Shown piece by piece: positions 15,713 through 25,554 of a stretch of 64,000 nucleotides of DNA; position 1 is the first letter of the stretch, and each line of letters starts with the position of its first letter. Where the stretch lies: contig NZ_JAYRCW010000001.1 of NCBI RefSeq assembly GCF_041909755.1, positions 1-64,000 on the forward strand. The letters run 5' to 3'. The notes under the pieces were generated by a model. The model saw nothing but the letters and a program-made list of their open reading frames with translations, had not been told where the DNA came from and did not search any database. Position numbers and translations under genes: made by a program. The DNA is from Sandaracinobacteroides sp041909755. Its GTDB lineage: Bacteria; Pseudomonadota; Alphaproteobacteria; Sphingomonadales; Sphingomonadaceae.

Positions 15713-18448
15713 ATGCAAGGGTTTTCCGAAAGGCCGCGCGCGGCCTTCGTTTCCGGCCATCTGCTGCTGAAGGCTTCGGCCAGCGCCATCGCGCTGACCG
15801 TGGCGTCTGCCGCGTTCGCGCAGGCCGCGCCCGGCGCTGCCGATGAGGACATCGTCGTCACCGGCTTCCGCGCCAGCATCGCGAATGCGATCGCGGAGAA
15901 GAAAAGCTCCGACATGATCGTGGAGAGCATCTCTGCCGAGGATATCGGCAAGCTGCCCGACACCTCCATCGCGGAATCCATCTCGCGCCTTCCGGGCCTG
16001 ACCTCTCAGCGGTTCGACGGCCGGGCGCAGAATGTGAGCATCCGGGGCCTTGCGCCGGACTTCTCCACCACGCTGCTGAATGGCCGCGAGCAGGTGACGA
16101 CGAGCGACAACCGGGGCGTCGAGTTCGACCAGTTCCCGTCCGAGATCATGCAGCAGGTGAATGTGTTCAAGACGCCATCTGCCGCCCTGATCGGCGCGGG
16201 CCTGTCGGGCACGGTTGACCTGCGCACCATCCGCCCGCTGGCGCACGGCAAGACGTCGGTTGCGCTGAGCGCCCGGGCCGAGGTGCTGGATGCGAAGAAG
16301 CTGAACCCCGATTCCGACACCTGGGGCTATCGCTTCTCGGGCACCTATATCGACCAGTTCGCGAACGACACCATGGGCATCGCCCTGTCCGTCACGCACC
16401 TGAACCAGCCCTCCCAGATCGAGCGGTTCGAGGCCTGGGGCTATCCCAACGCCACCGCCGACGCGGTGGTGATCGGCGGGACGAAGCCCTATGCCCGGTC
16501 CACCACGCTGGAGCGGACGGCGCTGTCGGGTGCGTTCGAATGGCAGCCGAGCGAGCATTTCCACACGACGCTCGATGTCTTCTACTCGAAGTTCAAGGAC
16601 GACGAAGTGAAGCGCGGCGTGGAGCTGCCGCTGTTCTGGTCGGGCGCGCAGCTGCAGCCGGGCTTCGCCGTGGATGACGGGCTGGTGACATCCGGCCAGT
16701 TCAACGGCGTGAAGGGCGTTGTCCGCAACGACATCAAGCAGACCGATGCCGACCTGTTCGCCATCGGCTGGAATGTCGAGGCCGGGAACGACATCCTGAA
16801 GGCGAAGATCGACGTCAGCTATTCGGGCGTGGACCGCAAGACGCTGGACGTTGAAACCTATTCCGGCACCGGCCGCGGCCCGCTGGGCGCGACCGACAAC
16901 ATGGGCTTCGACATGGTCGGCCGCGGTGTCGTGTTCGACAACCAGCTGGATTATGCCGATCCGGCGCTGATCCTGCTGACCAGCCCGCAGGGCTGGGGCG
17001 GCAACATCATCAACGGCGGGCAGGACGGTTACTACAACAACCGCCGGATCAAGGACGAGCTGCTGGCGCTGCGCTTCGGCGCGGAGCGGGAGCTGGGCGG
17101 GGCCTTCCGGTCAGTCGAGGTCGGTTTCAACTATACGGGCCGCGTGAAGCGGCTGACGCCCGACGAATATTTCCTGGGCCTGGCCGCGAACACCAACGGC
17201 ATCACATCCGTGCCGGTGCCGGGCGAGTTCCTGTATGACAGCGGCGCCAACATGGGCTTCCTGGGGATCGGTGAAACGATCGCCTATGATGTGAAGGGCC
17301 TGCTGGACAGCGGCATCTATACCCGCGTTCGCAACCCCAACGCCGACGTGTCCACCAAGGGCTGGCGGGTGCGCGAGGATGTGCTGACGGGCTATCTGCA
17401 GCTGAACATCGACGCGCCGCTGGGCACCAGCCGCCTGACCGGCAATGTCGGCGTGCAGCTGGTGAACACCGATCAGGTCTCGAACGGGCTTGCCTCGTCC
17501 GGCACCGGTTCGGGCGTGACGAACACGCCGATCACCGACGGCGCGAGCTATCTCTATGCGCTGCCCACGCTGAACCTGGCGCTGCGCACAGAGACGGACT
17601 TCGTGGCGCGGCTGGGCCTTGGCCGCCAGATGGCGCGGGCACGGATGGACGACATGCGCGCCTCCATCAACTACAACTACTCGCCGGGGCTTGCGGGTTC
17701 GCCCGATGTCAACAATTCGCCCTGGTCCGGCAATGGCGGCAATCCGAAGCTGCGGCCCTGGATCGCGGATTCGATCGACATCAGCTTCGAGAAATATTTC
17801 AGCCGCGAGGCCTATGTCTCTCTGGCTGGATACTACAAGAAGCTGAAGACCTATATCTACGAGCAGAATGTGCTGTTCGACTTCACCGGCTTCCCGGTGA
17901 CGGCGGGGCCGGAGCCCGTGCTGCGCGAAGGCTTTGTGCGGATCTGGTCGAACGGAGATGGCGGCGAACTCTATGGGCTTGAAGCGACGGGTTCGCTTCC
18001 GTTCAACGTCTTCTCCAGCTCGCTGGACGGCTTCGGCGTGCAGGGCAGCTACTCCTACACCGAAAGCAACATCGAGCCGAACGGGCCGGGTTCCACCCAG
18101 CCGCTGCCGGGCCTGTCCAAGCATGTGTGGAACGCGACCGGCTATTTCGAGCGGTCGGGTTTCTCCGTCCGCGGATCGGTGCGCCATCGGTCGAGCTTCC
18201 TGGCGGAAGTGCGCGGCTTCGGCGGCGGGAACCAGCGGCGTTATGCCAAGGGCGAGACGATCGTGGATGCGCAGATCGGCTATGAGTTCCAGGAAGGCAG
18301 CGCGCTGGAAGGCCTCTCCCTGCTGGCGCAGGCCTACAACCTGACGAACGAGCCCTTCCGGACCTATGACATTCCGGATACCCGGCTGATCCGTGACTAT
18401 GAATCCTATGGGCGGCGCTTCCTGTTCGGCGCGAGCTATCGCTTCTGA
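15713..18448 (+). CDS. TonB-dependent receptor (probable maltodextrin receptor)
   Basis: 911 residues. Signal peptide about 1-36 (LLLKASASAIALTVASAAFA), then a TonB box-like EDIVVTGFRASI, a plug domain (SISAEDIGKLPDTSIAESIS; VSIRGLAPDFSTTLLNGREQ) and a 22-strand-type barrel ending YGRRFLFGASYRF with the terminal Phe needed for outer-membrane insertion. It takes up large substrates across the outer membrane using TonB-ExbBD energy. Placement between a LacI regulator/MFS carrier and GH13/GH97 enzymes indicates maltodextrins. Two palindromes upstream are candidate LacI operators. It ends just before a scaffold gap, so the spacing to the amylase is unknown. Confidence 0.93.
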   Translation: MQGFSERPRAAFVSGHLLLKASASAIALTVASAAFAQAAPGAADEDIVVTGFRASIANAIAEKKSSDMIVESISAEDIGKLPDTSIAESISRLPGLTSQRFDGRAQNVSIRGLAPDFSTTLLNGREQVTTSDNRGVEFDQFPSEIMQQVNVFKTPSAALIGAGLSGTVDLRTIRPLAHGKTSVALSARAEVLDAKKLNPDSDTWGYRFSGTYIDQFANDTMGIALSVTHLNQPSQIERFEAWGYPNATADAVVIGGTKPYARSTTLERTALSGAFEWQPSEHFHTTLDVFYSKFKDDEVKRGVELPLFWSGAQLQPGFAVDDGLVTSGQFNGVKGVVRNDIKQTDADLFAIGWNVEAGNDILKAKIDVSYSGVDRKTLDVETYSGTGRGPLGATDNMGFDMVGRGVVFDNQLDYADPALILLTSPQGWGGNIINGGQDGYYNNRRIKDELLALRFGAERELGGAFRSVEVGFNYTGRVKRLTPDEYFLGLAANTNGITSVPVPGEFLYDSGANMGFLGIGETIAYDVKGLLDSGIYTRVRNPNADVSTKGWRVREDVLTGYLQLNIDAPLGTSRLTGNVGVQLVNTDQVSNGLASSGTGSGVTNTPITDGASYLYALPTLNLALRTETDFVARLGLGRQMARARMDDMRASINYNYSPGLAGSPDVNNSPWSGNGGNPKLRPWIADSIDISFEKYFSREAYVSLAGYYKKLKTYIYEQNVLFDFTGFPVTAGPEPVLREGFVRIWSNGDGGELYGLEATGSLPFNVFSSSLDGFGVQGSYSYTESNIEPNGPGSTQPLPGLSKHVWNATGYFERSGFSVRGSVRHRSSFLAEVRGFGGGNQRRYAKGETIVDAQIGYEFQEGSALEGLSLLAQAYNLTNEPFRTYDIPDTRLIRDYESYGRRFLFGASYRF

Positions 18449-18587
18449 ACCGGGAACGGGGCGCCCCCCCCCCCAACCCGCGGGGCGCCCCCCCCACCGG
18501 GACCCCCCGCCGCGGGGGCCCGCGGGTTANNNNNNNNNNGGGGGGGGCGCCCGCCCATCGGGAACCGACGGCGCAGGGGACAGACGG
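18449..18587. other. Assembly gap with low-quality poly-C flanks
   Basis: Ten N at 18530-18539 flanked by runs of C and G with no reading frame, between the TonB receptor and the amylase. The flanks look like degraded read ends rather than biology. The true intergenic sequence, including the amylase promoter or extra genes, is not represented. Confidence 0.85.
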
Positions 18588-20408
18588 ATGAAGGTGTTGC
18601 TGGCTGCAACCATGCTGATGGCGGGGCTTTGCCCGCCTGCCATCGCGCAGGACGTGCGCGAACGGGCGCCGACAGAGGAAGTGATCTATTTCCTGCTGCC
18701 GGACCGGTTCGCGAATGGCGACACCGGAAACGACACGGGTGGCATCCGGGGCGGGCGGCTGGCGCATGGGCATGACCCTGCGCACAAGGGCTTCTATCTT
18801 GGTGGCGACCTGAAGGGTCTGACGGCGCGGCTGGATTACATCCAGGGCATGGGGGCGACGGCGATCTGGCTGGGGCCGATTTACCGGAACAAGCCCGTGC
18901 AGGGGCAGCCGGGGCGGGAATCCGCCGGCTATCATGGATACTGGATCACCGATTTCACCACGGTCGATCCGCATTTCGGGACCGAGGCCGACCTGAAGGC
19001 CTTCATCGATGCGGCCCACGCGCGCGGGATGAAGGTGTATCTGGACATCATCACCAACCACACCGCCGACGTGATCCGCTATCGCGAATGCCCGGCGAAC
19101 GATTGCGCCTATCGTAGCCGGGGCGATTACCCCTGGACACGGATGGGCGGCCCTGAGGGGCAGCCGATCAACGAACGCTTCCTGGGCGATGCGGCCGAGC
19201 ATCAGACGGCTGAGAACTTCGCCCGCCTGACCGACCCGCGCTTTGCCTATACCCCGTTCGTGCCGAAGGGTGAGGAAAGGGCGAAAACGCCGGTCTGGCT
19301 GAACGATCCCATCTATTACAGCAACCGGGGCGACAGCTTCTGGAAGGGCGAGAGCGCCATCTGGGGCGATTTTTCCGGGCTGGACGATCTGATGACATCC
19401 AATCCCCGCGTGGTGGAGGGGATGATCGACATCTATGGTAGCTGGATCGACCGCTTTGGCGTCGACGGCTTCCGGATCGACACCGCGCGCCATGTGAACC
19501 CGGAATTCTGGCAGGCCTTCGTGCCGGCAATGCTGGCGCGGGCGAAGGCGAAGGGCATTCCGAACTTCCACATTTTCGGCGAGGTGTTCGACCCGGACGC
19601 CGGAAATCTTGCGCGCTTCACCCATGTGGATCGCTATCCGGCGGTGCTGGATTTCGCCTTCCAGTCCGCCGTGCAGCGGGTGGTGGCCGAAAACGAGCCG
19701 CCGCTGGTGCTGGCGCAGACCTTCTTCAAGGACCCGCTCTATGCCGGGGGGGAGGGCGCAGCCCTGCAGCTGCCCACCTTCCTGGGCAATCATGACATGG
19801 GGCGGATTTCCACCTTCGTGCGCAAGGCGAACCCGGCGGCCGGCGATGCGGAGCAGCTGGCGCGGGTGAAGCTGGCGCATGCGATGCTGATGCTGCTGCG
19901 CGGCGTGCCCACCATCTATTCCGGCGACGAGCAGGGGTTCGTGGGCGACGGCGGAGACCAGGATGCGCGCGAGCCGCTGTTTCCATCGAAGGTGGCAGTT
20001 TATAACGACAACCGGTTGCTGGGGACGACGGCGACGGCGGCGGACGCCAATTTCGACACCGCGCATCCGCTGTACCGGTATGTGGCGGCGCTGGCGAAGC
20101 TGAGGCAATCCGAGCCTTCGTTGCGGCGGGGCGCGCAGCGGGTGCTGGCGGCCGATACGGAAGGGCCGGGGCTGTTCGCAGTGGCGCGGCGGCTGCCCGA
20201 AGGCAATCGCGCACCGTTCATCGACACGATCATTGCCTTCAACACGTCATCGAAGCCGTTGAAGGCGAATGTGATGATCGACCCGCGCATCGAAGTGACC
20301 AAATCGCTGCTGGGCACCTGCCCGATGCCATCTGCGCCGGGCACGCTGACGGTGGAGATCGAGCCCTTCGGCACGCTTGTGTGCGCGGGCGCGGTGGCGG
20401 TGCGATGA
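18588..20408 (+). CDS. Periplasmic GH13 alpha-amylase/cyclomaltodextrinase-like enzyme
   Basis: 606 residues from the ATG at 18588, which opens a signal peptide (MKVLLAATMLMAGLCPPAIA, cleavage about 20). The GH13 barrel is complete: region I DIITNHTAD, region II GFRIDTARH with nucleophile Asp298, region III IFGEVFDP with acid/base Glu332, and region IV FLGNHDMG with Asp403. The start YFLLPDRFANGD and the GYWITDFTTVDPHFGT block are typical of amylases and cyclomaltodextrinases acting on maltodextrins. C-terminal beta domain about 515-606. Its TGA overlaps the next ATG (ATGA). The proximal upstream sequence is disturbed by the gap, so a longer protein is not excluded. Confidence 0.92.
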   Translation: MKVLLAATMLMAGLCPPAIAQDVRERAPTEEVIYFLLPDRFANGDTGNDTGGIRGGRLAHGHDPAHKGFYLGGDLKGLTARLDYIQGMGATAIWLGPIYRNKPVQGQPGRESAGYHGYWITDFTTVDPHFGTEADLKAFIDAAHARGMKVYLDIITNHTADVIRYRECPANDCAYRSRGDYPWTRMGGPEGQPINERFLGDAAEHQTAENFARLTDPRFAYTPFVPKGEERAKTPVWLNDPIYYSNRGDSFWKGESAIWGDFSGLDDLMTSNPRVVEGMIDIYGSWIDRFGVDGFRIDTARHVNPEFWQAFVPAMLARAKAKGIPNFHIFGEVFDPDAGNLARFTHVDRYPAVLDFAFQSAVQRVVAENEPPLVLAQTFFKDPLYAGGEGAALQLPTFLGNHDMGRISTFVRKANPAAGDAEQLARVKLAHAMLMLLRGVPTIYSGDEQGFVGDGGDQDAREPLFPSKVAVYNDNRLLGTTATAADANFDTAHPLYRYVAALAKLRQSEPSLRRGAQRVLAADTEGPGLFAVARRLPEGNRAPFIDTIIAFNTSSKPLKANVMIDPRIEVTKSLLGTCPMPSAPGTLTVEIEPFGTLVCAGAVAVR

Positions 20409-21979
20409 GCGAAACGACGCCCTGGTGGAAGGGGGCGGTGATCTACCAGATCTATCCGCGCAGCTTCCAGGATTCGAACGGAGACGGGGTGGGCGACCTG
20501 CCGGGTATCACCCGGCGGCTGGGGCATGTGGCGAGCCTGGGGGTGGATGCGATCTGGCTTTCCCCATTCTTCACATCTCCTATGAAGGATTTCGGATATG
20601 ATATTGCAGATTACTGCAATGTTGATCCGATATTCGGCACATTGGCGGATTTCGACGCGCTGGTGGCGCGGGCCCACTCGCTGGGCCTGAAGGTGATCAT
20701 CGATCAGGTCTATGCCCATAGTTCGGACCAGCACGCCTGGTTCCGGGCCAGCCGGGAAGGGCGGAACGGGGATTTTGCCGACTGGTATGTGTGGGCCGAT
20801 CCCAAGCCCGACGGCAGCCCGCCCAGCAACTGGCAATCGGTGTTCGGCGGCCCGGCCTGGACCTGGGATGCGCGGCGGCGGCAATATTATCTGCACAATT
20901 TCCTGCGCGAGCAGCCGCAGCTGAACGTGCACAATCCGGCGGTGCAGGATGCACTGCTGGCCGCCGCGAAATTCTGGCTGGATCGCGGGGTGGACGGCTT
21001 CCGGGTGGATGCGATCAACTTCGCGATGCACGACCCTTTGCTGCGCGACAATCCGCCGGCGCCGCCGGGCCCGCGCACGCGGCCGTTCGATTATCAGCTG
21101 CGGCTGCACAACCAGTCCCACCCCGACATTCCGAAGTTCCTGGCGCGGCTGCGTGCGCTGCTGGACGGCTATGGCGCGACCTATACGGTGGCGGAGGTCG
21201 GCGGGGCGGATCCGATCCCGGAAATGCGGGCCTTCACCGCCGGCGAGACGCATCTGAATTCCGCCTATAGTTTTGCCTTCCTGTATGCGGAGCGGCTGAC
21301 GCCGCAGGTGGTGGCCCATGCGCTGGCGGACTGGCCGGACGAGCCGGGGCTGGGCTGGCCGGGCTGGGCGCTGACCAACCACGACAGCCCGCGCGGTCTT
21401 TCGCGCTGGGCCGCACCCGCAGAGCGGCAGGCCTTTGCGCGGATGGCGATGCTGTTGCTGATGAGCCTGCGCGGCAATCCCTTCCTCTATTATGGGGAGG
21501 AACTGGGGCTGACGCAGGTGGAAATTCCGTTCGAGGAGCTTCAGGATCCCGAAGCGATCGCCAACTGGCCGCTGACATTGTCGCGCGATGGGGCGCGGAC
21601 GCCGATGGCGTGGGAGGCGGGCGCCCCGAACCTGGGCTTCTCTTCGGGTACGCCCTGGCTGCGCACGGGCGCGGACCATGCCGCCATGGCGGTGGACCTT
21701 CAGGAAGCGGACCCGCAGTCCCTGCTGCACCTGACGCGCCGGCTGGTTGCGCTTCGCAAGGCGGAACCGGCGCTTCGGCTGGGTCGGCTCGAGCGGATCG
21801 AGGCGGAGGGCGACCTGCTGAGCTTCGAGCGCTGGTACGAGAACCGGCGGATCCGGCTGGCCTTCAATTTCGGCACGAAGCCGGTCACCATTGCGCTGGA
21901 GGGCCAGGTGATCGCGGAGGTGAACGGCGCGACGGGAACATCTCTGCCCGCGTTCGGGGCGATTGCGGTGGAAGGTTGA
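20405..21979 (+). CDS. GH13 alpha-glucosidase
   Basis: 524 residues from the ATG at 20405, overlapping the amylase stop. The start WWKGAVIYQIYPRSFQDSNG is the oligo-1,6-glucosidase/alpha-glucosidase type. Catalytic residues: Asp202 (GFRVDAINF), Glu264 (TVAEVGG), Asp327 (TNHDSPR). No signal peptide is evident (MSETTPWWKG), so it probably acts in the cytoplasm on maltose or short maltodextrins imported by the MFS carrier, releasing glucose for glucokinase. Lower-GC codons cluster at about 20566-20645, unlike the rest of the gene. Confidence 0.93.
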   Translation: MSETTPWWKGAVIYQIYPRSFQDSNGDGVGDLPGITRRLGHVASLGVDAIWLSPFFTSPMKDFGYDIADYCNVDPIFGTLADFDALVARAHSLGLKVIIDQVYAHSSDQHAWFRASREGRNGDFADWYVWADPKPDGSPPSNWQSVFGGPAWTWDARRRQYYLHNFLREQPQLNVHNPAVQDALLAAAKFWLDRGVDGFRVDAINFAMHDPLLRDNPPAPPGPRTRPFDYQLRLHNQSHPDIPKFLARLRALLDGYGATYTVAEVGGADPIPEMRAFTAGETHLNSAYSFAFLYAERLTPQVVAHALADWPDEPGLGWPGWALTNHDSPRGLSRWAAPAERQAFARMAMLLLMSLRGNPFLYYGEELGLTQVEIPFEELQDPEAIANWPLTLSRDGARTPMAWEAGAPNLGFSSGTPWLRTGADHAAMAVDLQEADPQSLLHLTRRLVALRKAEPALRLGRLERIEAEGDLLSFERWYENRRIRLAFNFGTKPVTIALEGQVIAEVNGATGTSLPAFGAIAVEG

Positions 21980-21981
21980 GG

Positions 21982-24003
21982 ATGCGGAACCTGTTCTGGC
22001 TGATGGCGGGCATGCTGATGCTGGCGGCGGCACGGGCGGAGGCTGCACCGGAAACGGTGGTGTCCCCTTCGGGCGCCTTGCGTTTCACGCTGGATACCGA
22101 TCCCGACGGGCGGCCGGTCTGGTCGCTGGCGCGGGAGGGCGGGGCGGTCGTGAATCCGTCGCGGCTGGGGTTCATCCTGGGCGACGCGCCGAAGCTGGAG
22201 CGGAATTTCGAGATCGTGGAGGTCGCGCGGCACAGCGCCGACAGCCGCTGGGAACAGCCATGGGGCGAGCGGCGTTTCGTGACGGACCGGCACAACGAGC
22301 TGGTGGTGACGCTGCGCGAGAAGACCCCACTGAAGCGGCTGCTGCGCCTGCGCGTGCGGCTGTTCGACGACGGGCTGGGCTTTCGCATCGAGTTTCCGCA
22401 GCAGCCGAACCTGACGACGGCGCGGATCGTGGAGGAACTGACCGAGTTCGACCTGGCGCAGCCGGGCACGGCCTGGTGGATTCCGGGCGGGGAATGGAAC
22501 CGCTACGAATATCTGTACAACCGCACACCGATCGAGGGGGTGGGGCAGGCGCATACGCCGATCACCTTCCGGACCGATGCGGGCCTGCATCTTTCCATCC
22601 ATGAAGCGGCGCTGGTGGATTATGCCGGCATGTGGCTGCGGCGCGTGGAAGGGCAGCGCTTCAAGGCGCGGCTGTCGCCTTCGGGAACGGGGCCGAGCGT
22701 CGTGCGCGACCTGCCGTTCGCGACGCCCTGGCGGGTGATGCTGGTGGCCCCCGATGCCGCGAAGCTGTACGCCGCATCGGACATCATCCTGAACCTGAAC
22801 GAGCCATCGAAGCTGCCCGATATCGGCACCTGGTTCAGGCCGCACAAATATGTGGGCGTCTGGTGGGAAATGCACCTGGAGACGGCCAGCTGGGCGACCG
22901 GGCCGAAGCTGGGTGCGACGACGGCGAACACCCGCCGCTATATCGATTTCGCGGCCGCAAACGGCTTCCGCAGCGTGCTGGTGGAGGGCTGGAACCCCGG
23001 CTGGGACGGGGACTGGTTCGCAACCGGCCATGATTTCGATTTCACCCGGCCGACCCCCTATTTCGACCTTCAGGGCCTGAGCAGCTATGCGCGGGGCAAG
23101 GGCGTCCGGATCATGGGGCATCATGAGACGGCCGGAAATATCCGGGTGTATGAGGCGCAGCTGGGCGCGGCGCTGGACCTTTACCAGCGGCTGGGCGTGG
23201 ACAGCGTGAAGACCGGCTATGTGGCGGACGCGGGCGGAATCCTGGCGCCAGACGGCAGCTATCAGTGGCATGACGGGCAGGTGATGAGCCGCCATCATCT
23301 GAAGGTGGTGGAAGAGGCCGCGAAGCGGCGGATCGCGGTGAACCCGCATGAGCCGATCAAGGATACCGGCCTGCGCCGCACCTGGCCCAATTGGGTGGCG
23401 CGCGAAGGTGCGCGGGGCATGGAATACAACGCCTGGGGCAATCCGAAGAACCCGCCGGCGCATGAGGTCAACCTGATCTTCACCCGGATGCTGTCTGGCC
23501 CGATGGATTATACCCCGGGCATCCTGAGCCTGACGGGGAAGGGCGGCGCGCCGATCCCCAGCACGATGGCGCGGCAGCTGGCGCTGTATGTGCTGCTGTA
23601 TTCCCCGATCCAGATGGCGGCGGACCTGCCGGAAAACTACGCCCGGCATCCGGGGCCGTTCCGGTTCATCAAGGATGTGCCCGCCGACTGGGAGCAGACG
23701 GAGATGCTGGCAGGCGAGGTGGGGGCTTTTGCCCTGATCGCCCGCAAGGACAGGCACAGCCGCGACTGGTATGTGGGCGGCGGCACCGACGAAAGCCCGC
23801 GCGAAGCGGAGCTGCCGCTGGCCTTTCTGGACAAGGGCCGGCGATACGAAGCGCAGATCTATGCCGACGGGCCGACGGCGGACTATCGCACCGAGGGCCG
23901 GGCCGACATCGCGATCACGAAGCGCATCGTGACTTCTGCCGACAGGATTCCGATCCGCATGGGCGCCGGTGGAGGGGTTGCCATCCGCTTCAGGGCGCTG
24001 TGA
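21982..24003 (+). CDS. GH97 glycoside hydrolase (SusB-like alpha-glucosidase)
   Basis: 673 residues from the ATG at 21982 with a signal peptide (LFWLMAGMLMLAAARAEA), hence periplasmic. N-terminal beta domain (VSPSGALRFTLDTDPDGRPV), catalytic barrel with VGVWWEMHLE, VLVEGWNPGWDGDW, IMGHHETAGN, NPHEPIKDTGLRRTWPN and RLLSGPMDYTPG-like RMLSGPMDYTPG, all recognisable GH97 blocks, then a C-terminal beta domain. The Glu in NPHEP suggests the inverting (SusB-like) branch rather than the retaining alpha-galactosidase branch, from memory of the family. It follows the GH13 glucosidase by 2 nt (GAGG overlaps the previous stop), so the three hydrolases form one operon. Confidence 0.92.
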   Translation: MRNLFWLMAGMLMLAAARAEAAPETVVSPSGALRFTLDTDPDGRPVWSLAREGGAVVNPSRLGFILGDAPKLERNFEIVEVARHSADSRWEQPWGERRFVTDRHNELVVTLREKTPLKRLLRLRVRLFDDGLGFRIEFPQQPNLTTARIVEELTEFDLAQPGTAWWIPGGEWNRYEYLYNRTPIEGVGQAHTPITFRTDAGLHLSIHEAALVDYAGMWLRRVEGQRFKARLSPSGTGPSVVRDLPFATPWRVMLVAPDAAKLYAASDIILNLNEPSKLPDIGTWFRPHKYVGVWWEMHLETASWATGPKLGATTANTRRYIDFAAANGFRSVLVEGWNPGWDGDWFATGHDFDFTRPTPYFDLQGLSSYARGKGVRIMGHHETAGNIRVYEAQLGAALDLYQRLGVDSVKTGYVADAGGILAPDGSYQWHDGQVMSRHHLKVVEEAAKRRIAVNPHEPIKDTGLRRTWPNWVAREGARGMEYNAWGNPKNPPAHEVNLIFTRMLSGPMDYTPGILSLTGKGGAPIPSTMARQLALYVLLYSPIQMAADLPENYARHPGPFRFIKDVPADWEQTEMLAGEVGAFALIARKDRHSRDWYVGGGTDESPREAELPLAFLDKGRRYEAQIYADGPTADYRTEGRADIAITKRIVTSADRIPIRMGAGGGVAIRFRAL

Positions 24004-24019
24004 AATCGGCGGGCGGCGG

Positions 24020-24031
24020 GAATACGAATTC
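24020..24031. promoter_or_regulatory. GAATACGAATTC site upstream of zwf
   Basis: Imperfect palindrome (10 of 12 positions symmetric, central CG) 33 nt before the zwf ATG. The identical 12-mer occurs, in opposite orientation, upstream of pdhA at 35246-35257, with similar flanks. Candidate binding site for a LacI-like regulator of central carbon flux. Confidence 0.45.
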
Positions 24032-24064
24032 ATCCCTGTTCACCGCGCAAAGCCTTGCTAGGAC

Positions 24065-25531
24065 ATGCCCATGACTGCGGTTCTTCTGTTCGGCGCGACC
24101 GGCGACCTTTCGCGTCGCATGCTGCTGCCGTCGCTGTTCGGCCTGTCGGTTGACGGGTTGCTGCCTGCCGATGTGCGGATCGTGGGCACGGCGCGATCCC
24201 AGCTGGATGACGAAGGCTTCCGCGCCATGGCGGCGGAGGCGCTGGCGAGCCATGTGGCGAACGGGCTGGGCGATCAGGCAAAGGCGGACGCCTTCCTGAA
24301 GCAGCTGGCCTATGTGCCGCTGGATGCGACCGACCTTGGCGGATACCGGCGGCTGGCCGATGCCACCTGCGCCGATGGCGGCCGGTGCGCGGATCAGTCC
24401 ATATCGATCTTCCTGTCCACCGCGCCGTCCTTGTTCAAGCCGACGATCGAGGGGCTGGCGGCGGCCGGACTGACCGGCCCCAATGTCCGGATCGGGCTGG
24501 AAAAGCCGCTGGGATCCGATCTGGCAAGTTCGGCGGAAATCAATGACGCGGTTGCCAGCGCCTTCAGCGAGCAACAGATTTTCCGCATCGATCACTATCT
24601 GGGCAAGGAGACGGTGCAGAACCTGCTGTCGCTGCGGTTCGCCAACCTGCTGTTCGAGCCGCAATGGAACGCCCACTGGATCAGCCATGTGCAGATCACG
24701 GTTGCGGAAACCGTGGGGCTGGAAGGCCGGGTCGATTTCTATGATGGCGCGGGCGCGCTGCGCGACATGGTGCAGAACCATATGCTGCAGCTGCTGGCGC
24801 TGGTGGCGATGGAGCCGCCCGGAACCTTCACCGCCTCTGCCGTCCGCGACGAGAAGGTGAAGGTGCTGCACGCGCTGCGCCCGATCGACGGGAAATCGGC
24901 TGCGGCCTGCTGCGTGACGGGGCAGTATGCGGCCGGCGCTGTGAACGGCGAACCGGTGAAGGGCTATGCCGAGGAGCTGGGCCGCGCGAGTTCGACCGAG
25001 ACCTTCGTGGCGCTGAAGGCGCATGTGGACAACTGGCGCTGGAAGGGCGTGCCATTCTATCTGCGCAGCGGAAAGCGGCTGGGCGCGCGCAAGTCCGAGA
25101 TCCTGATCGCCTTCAAGGATGTCCCGCACAACATCTTCGGGGACGGTGTGAAGGGGATGCAGCCCAACCGCCTGCTGATCAGCCTGCAACCCCAGGAGAA
25201 TATCCAGCTGCAGCTGATGTCGAAGGTGCCCGGCCTTTCGCGCGGGGGGATTTCGATGCGGCCCGTGGCGCTGGATATCGGCCGCAAGGATGCGTTTGCG
25301 GATACGCGGCGGCGGATCGCCTATGAACAGCTGCTGCTGGACCTGATCGAGGGGCGGCAGACCCTGTTTGTGCGGCGCGACGAGGTGGAGGCGCAATGGG
25401 CCTTTATCGATGCCATCCGCAAGGCCTGGGCCGAAAACGGCACGGAGCCGCGGCCCTATACCGCCGGAAGCTGGGGGCCATCCGCCGCAATCGCGCTGAT
25501 CGAGCGCGACAATGCCAGCTGGAACGACTAG
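24065..25531 (+). CDS. zwf: Glucose-6-phosphate 1-dehydrogenase
   Basis: Oxidises glucose-6-phosphate to 6-phosphogluconolactone with NAD(P)+; first enzyme of the Entner-Doudoroff route here. 488 residues: N-terminal nucleotide-binding GATGDLSRRMLLPSLF, catalytic signature RIDHYLGKE (residues 174-182; His177, Lys181), and G6PD C-terminal motifs VPFYLRSGKRL and AWAENGTEPRPYTAGSWGPS. An alternative ATG lies two codons downstream (24071). First gene of zwf-pgl-edd-glk-eda-ung. The 61-nt gap after the GH97 gene carries a palindromic site shared with the pdhA promoter region, suggesting its own promoter. Confidence 0.97.
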   Translation: MPMTAVLLFGATGDLSRRMLLPSLFGLSVDGLLPADVRIVGTARSQLDDEGFRAMAAEALASHVANGLGDQAKADAFLKQLAYVPLDATDLGGYRRLADATCADGGRCADQSISIFLSTAPSLFKPTIEGLAAAGLTGPNVRIGLEKPLGSDLASSAEINDAVASAFSEQQIFRIDHYLGKETVQNLLSLRFANLLFEPQWNAHWISHVQITVAETVGLEGRVDFYDGAGALRDMVQNHMLQLLALVAMEPPGTFTASAVRDEKVKVLHALRPIDGKSAAACCVTGQYAAGAVNGEPVKGYAEELGRASSTETFVALKAHVDNWRWKGVPFYLRSGKRLGARKSEILIAFKDVPHNIFGDGVKGMQPNRLLISLQPQENIQLQLMSKVPGLSRGGISMRPVALDIGRKDAFADTRRRIAYEQLLLDLIEGRQTLFVRRDEVEAQWAFIDAIRKAWAENGTEPRPYTAGSWGPSAAIALIERDNASWND

Positions 25532-25554
25532 CCGCGTCGGCAAAGGAGATTCGG

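Noticed and set aside
18449..18587. Poly-C/poly-G stretch as a repeat or G-quadruplex element
   Set aside because: It borders a run of N and looks like a low-quality contig end, so it cannot be interpreted biologically.
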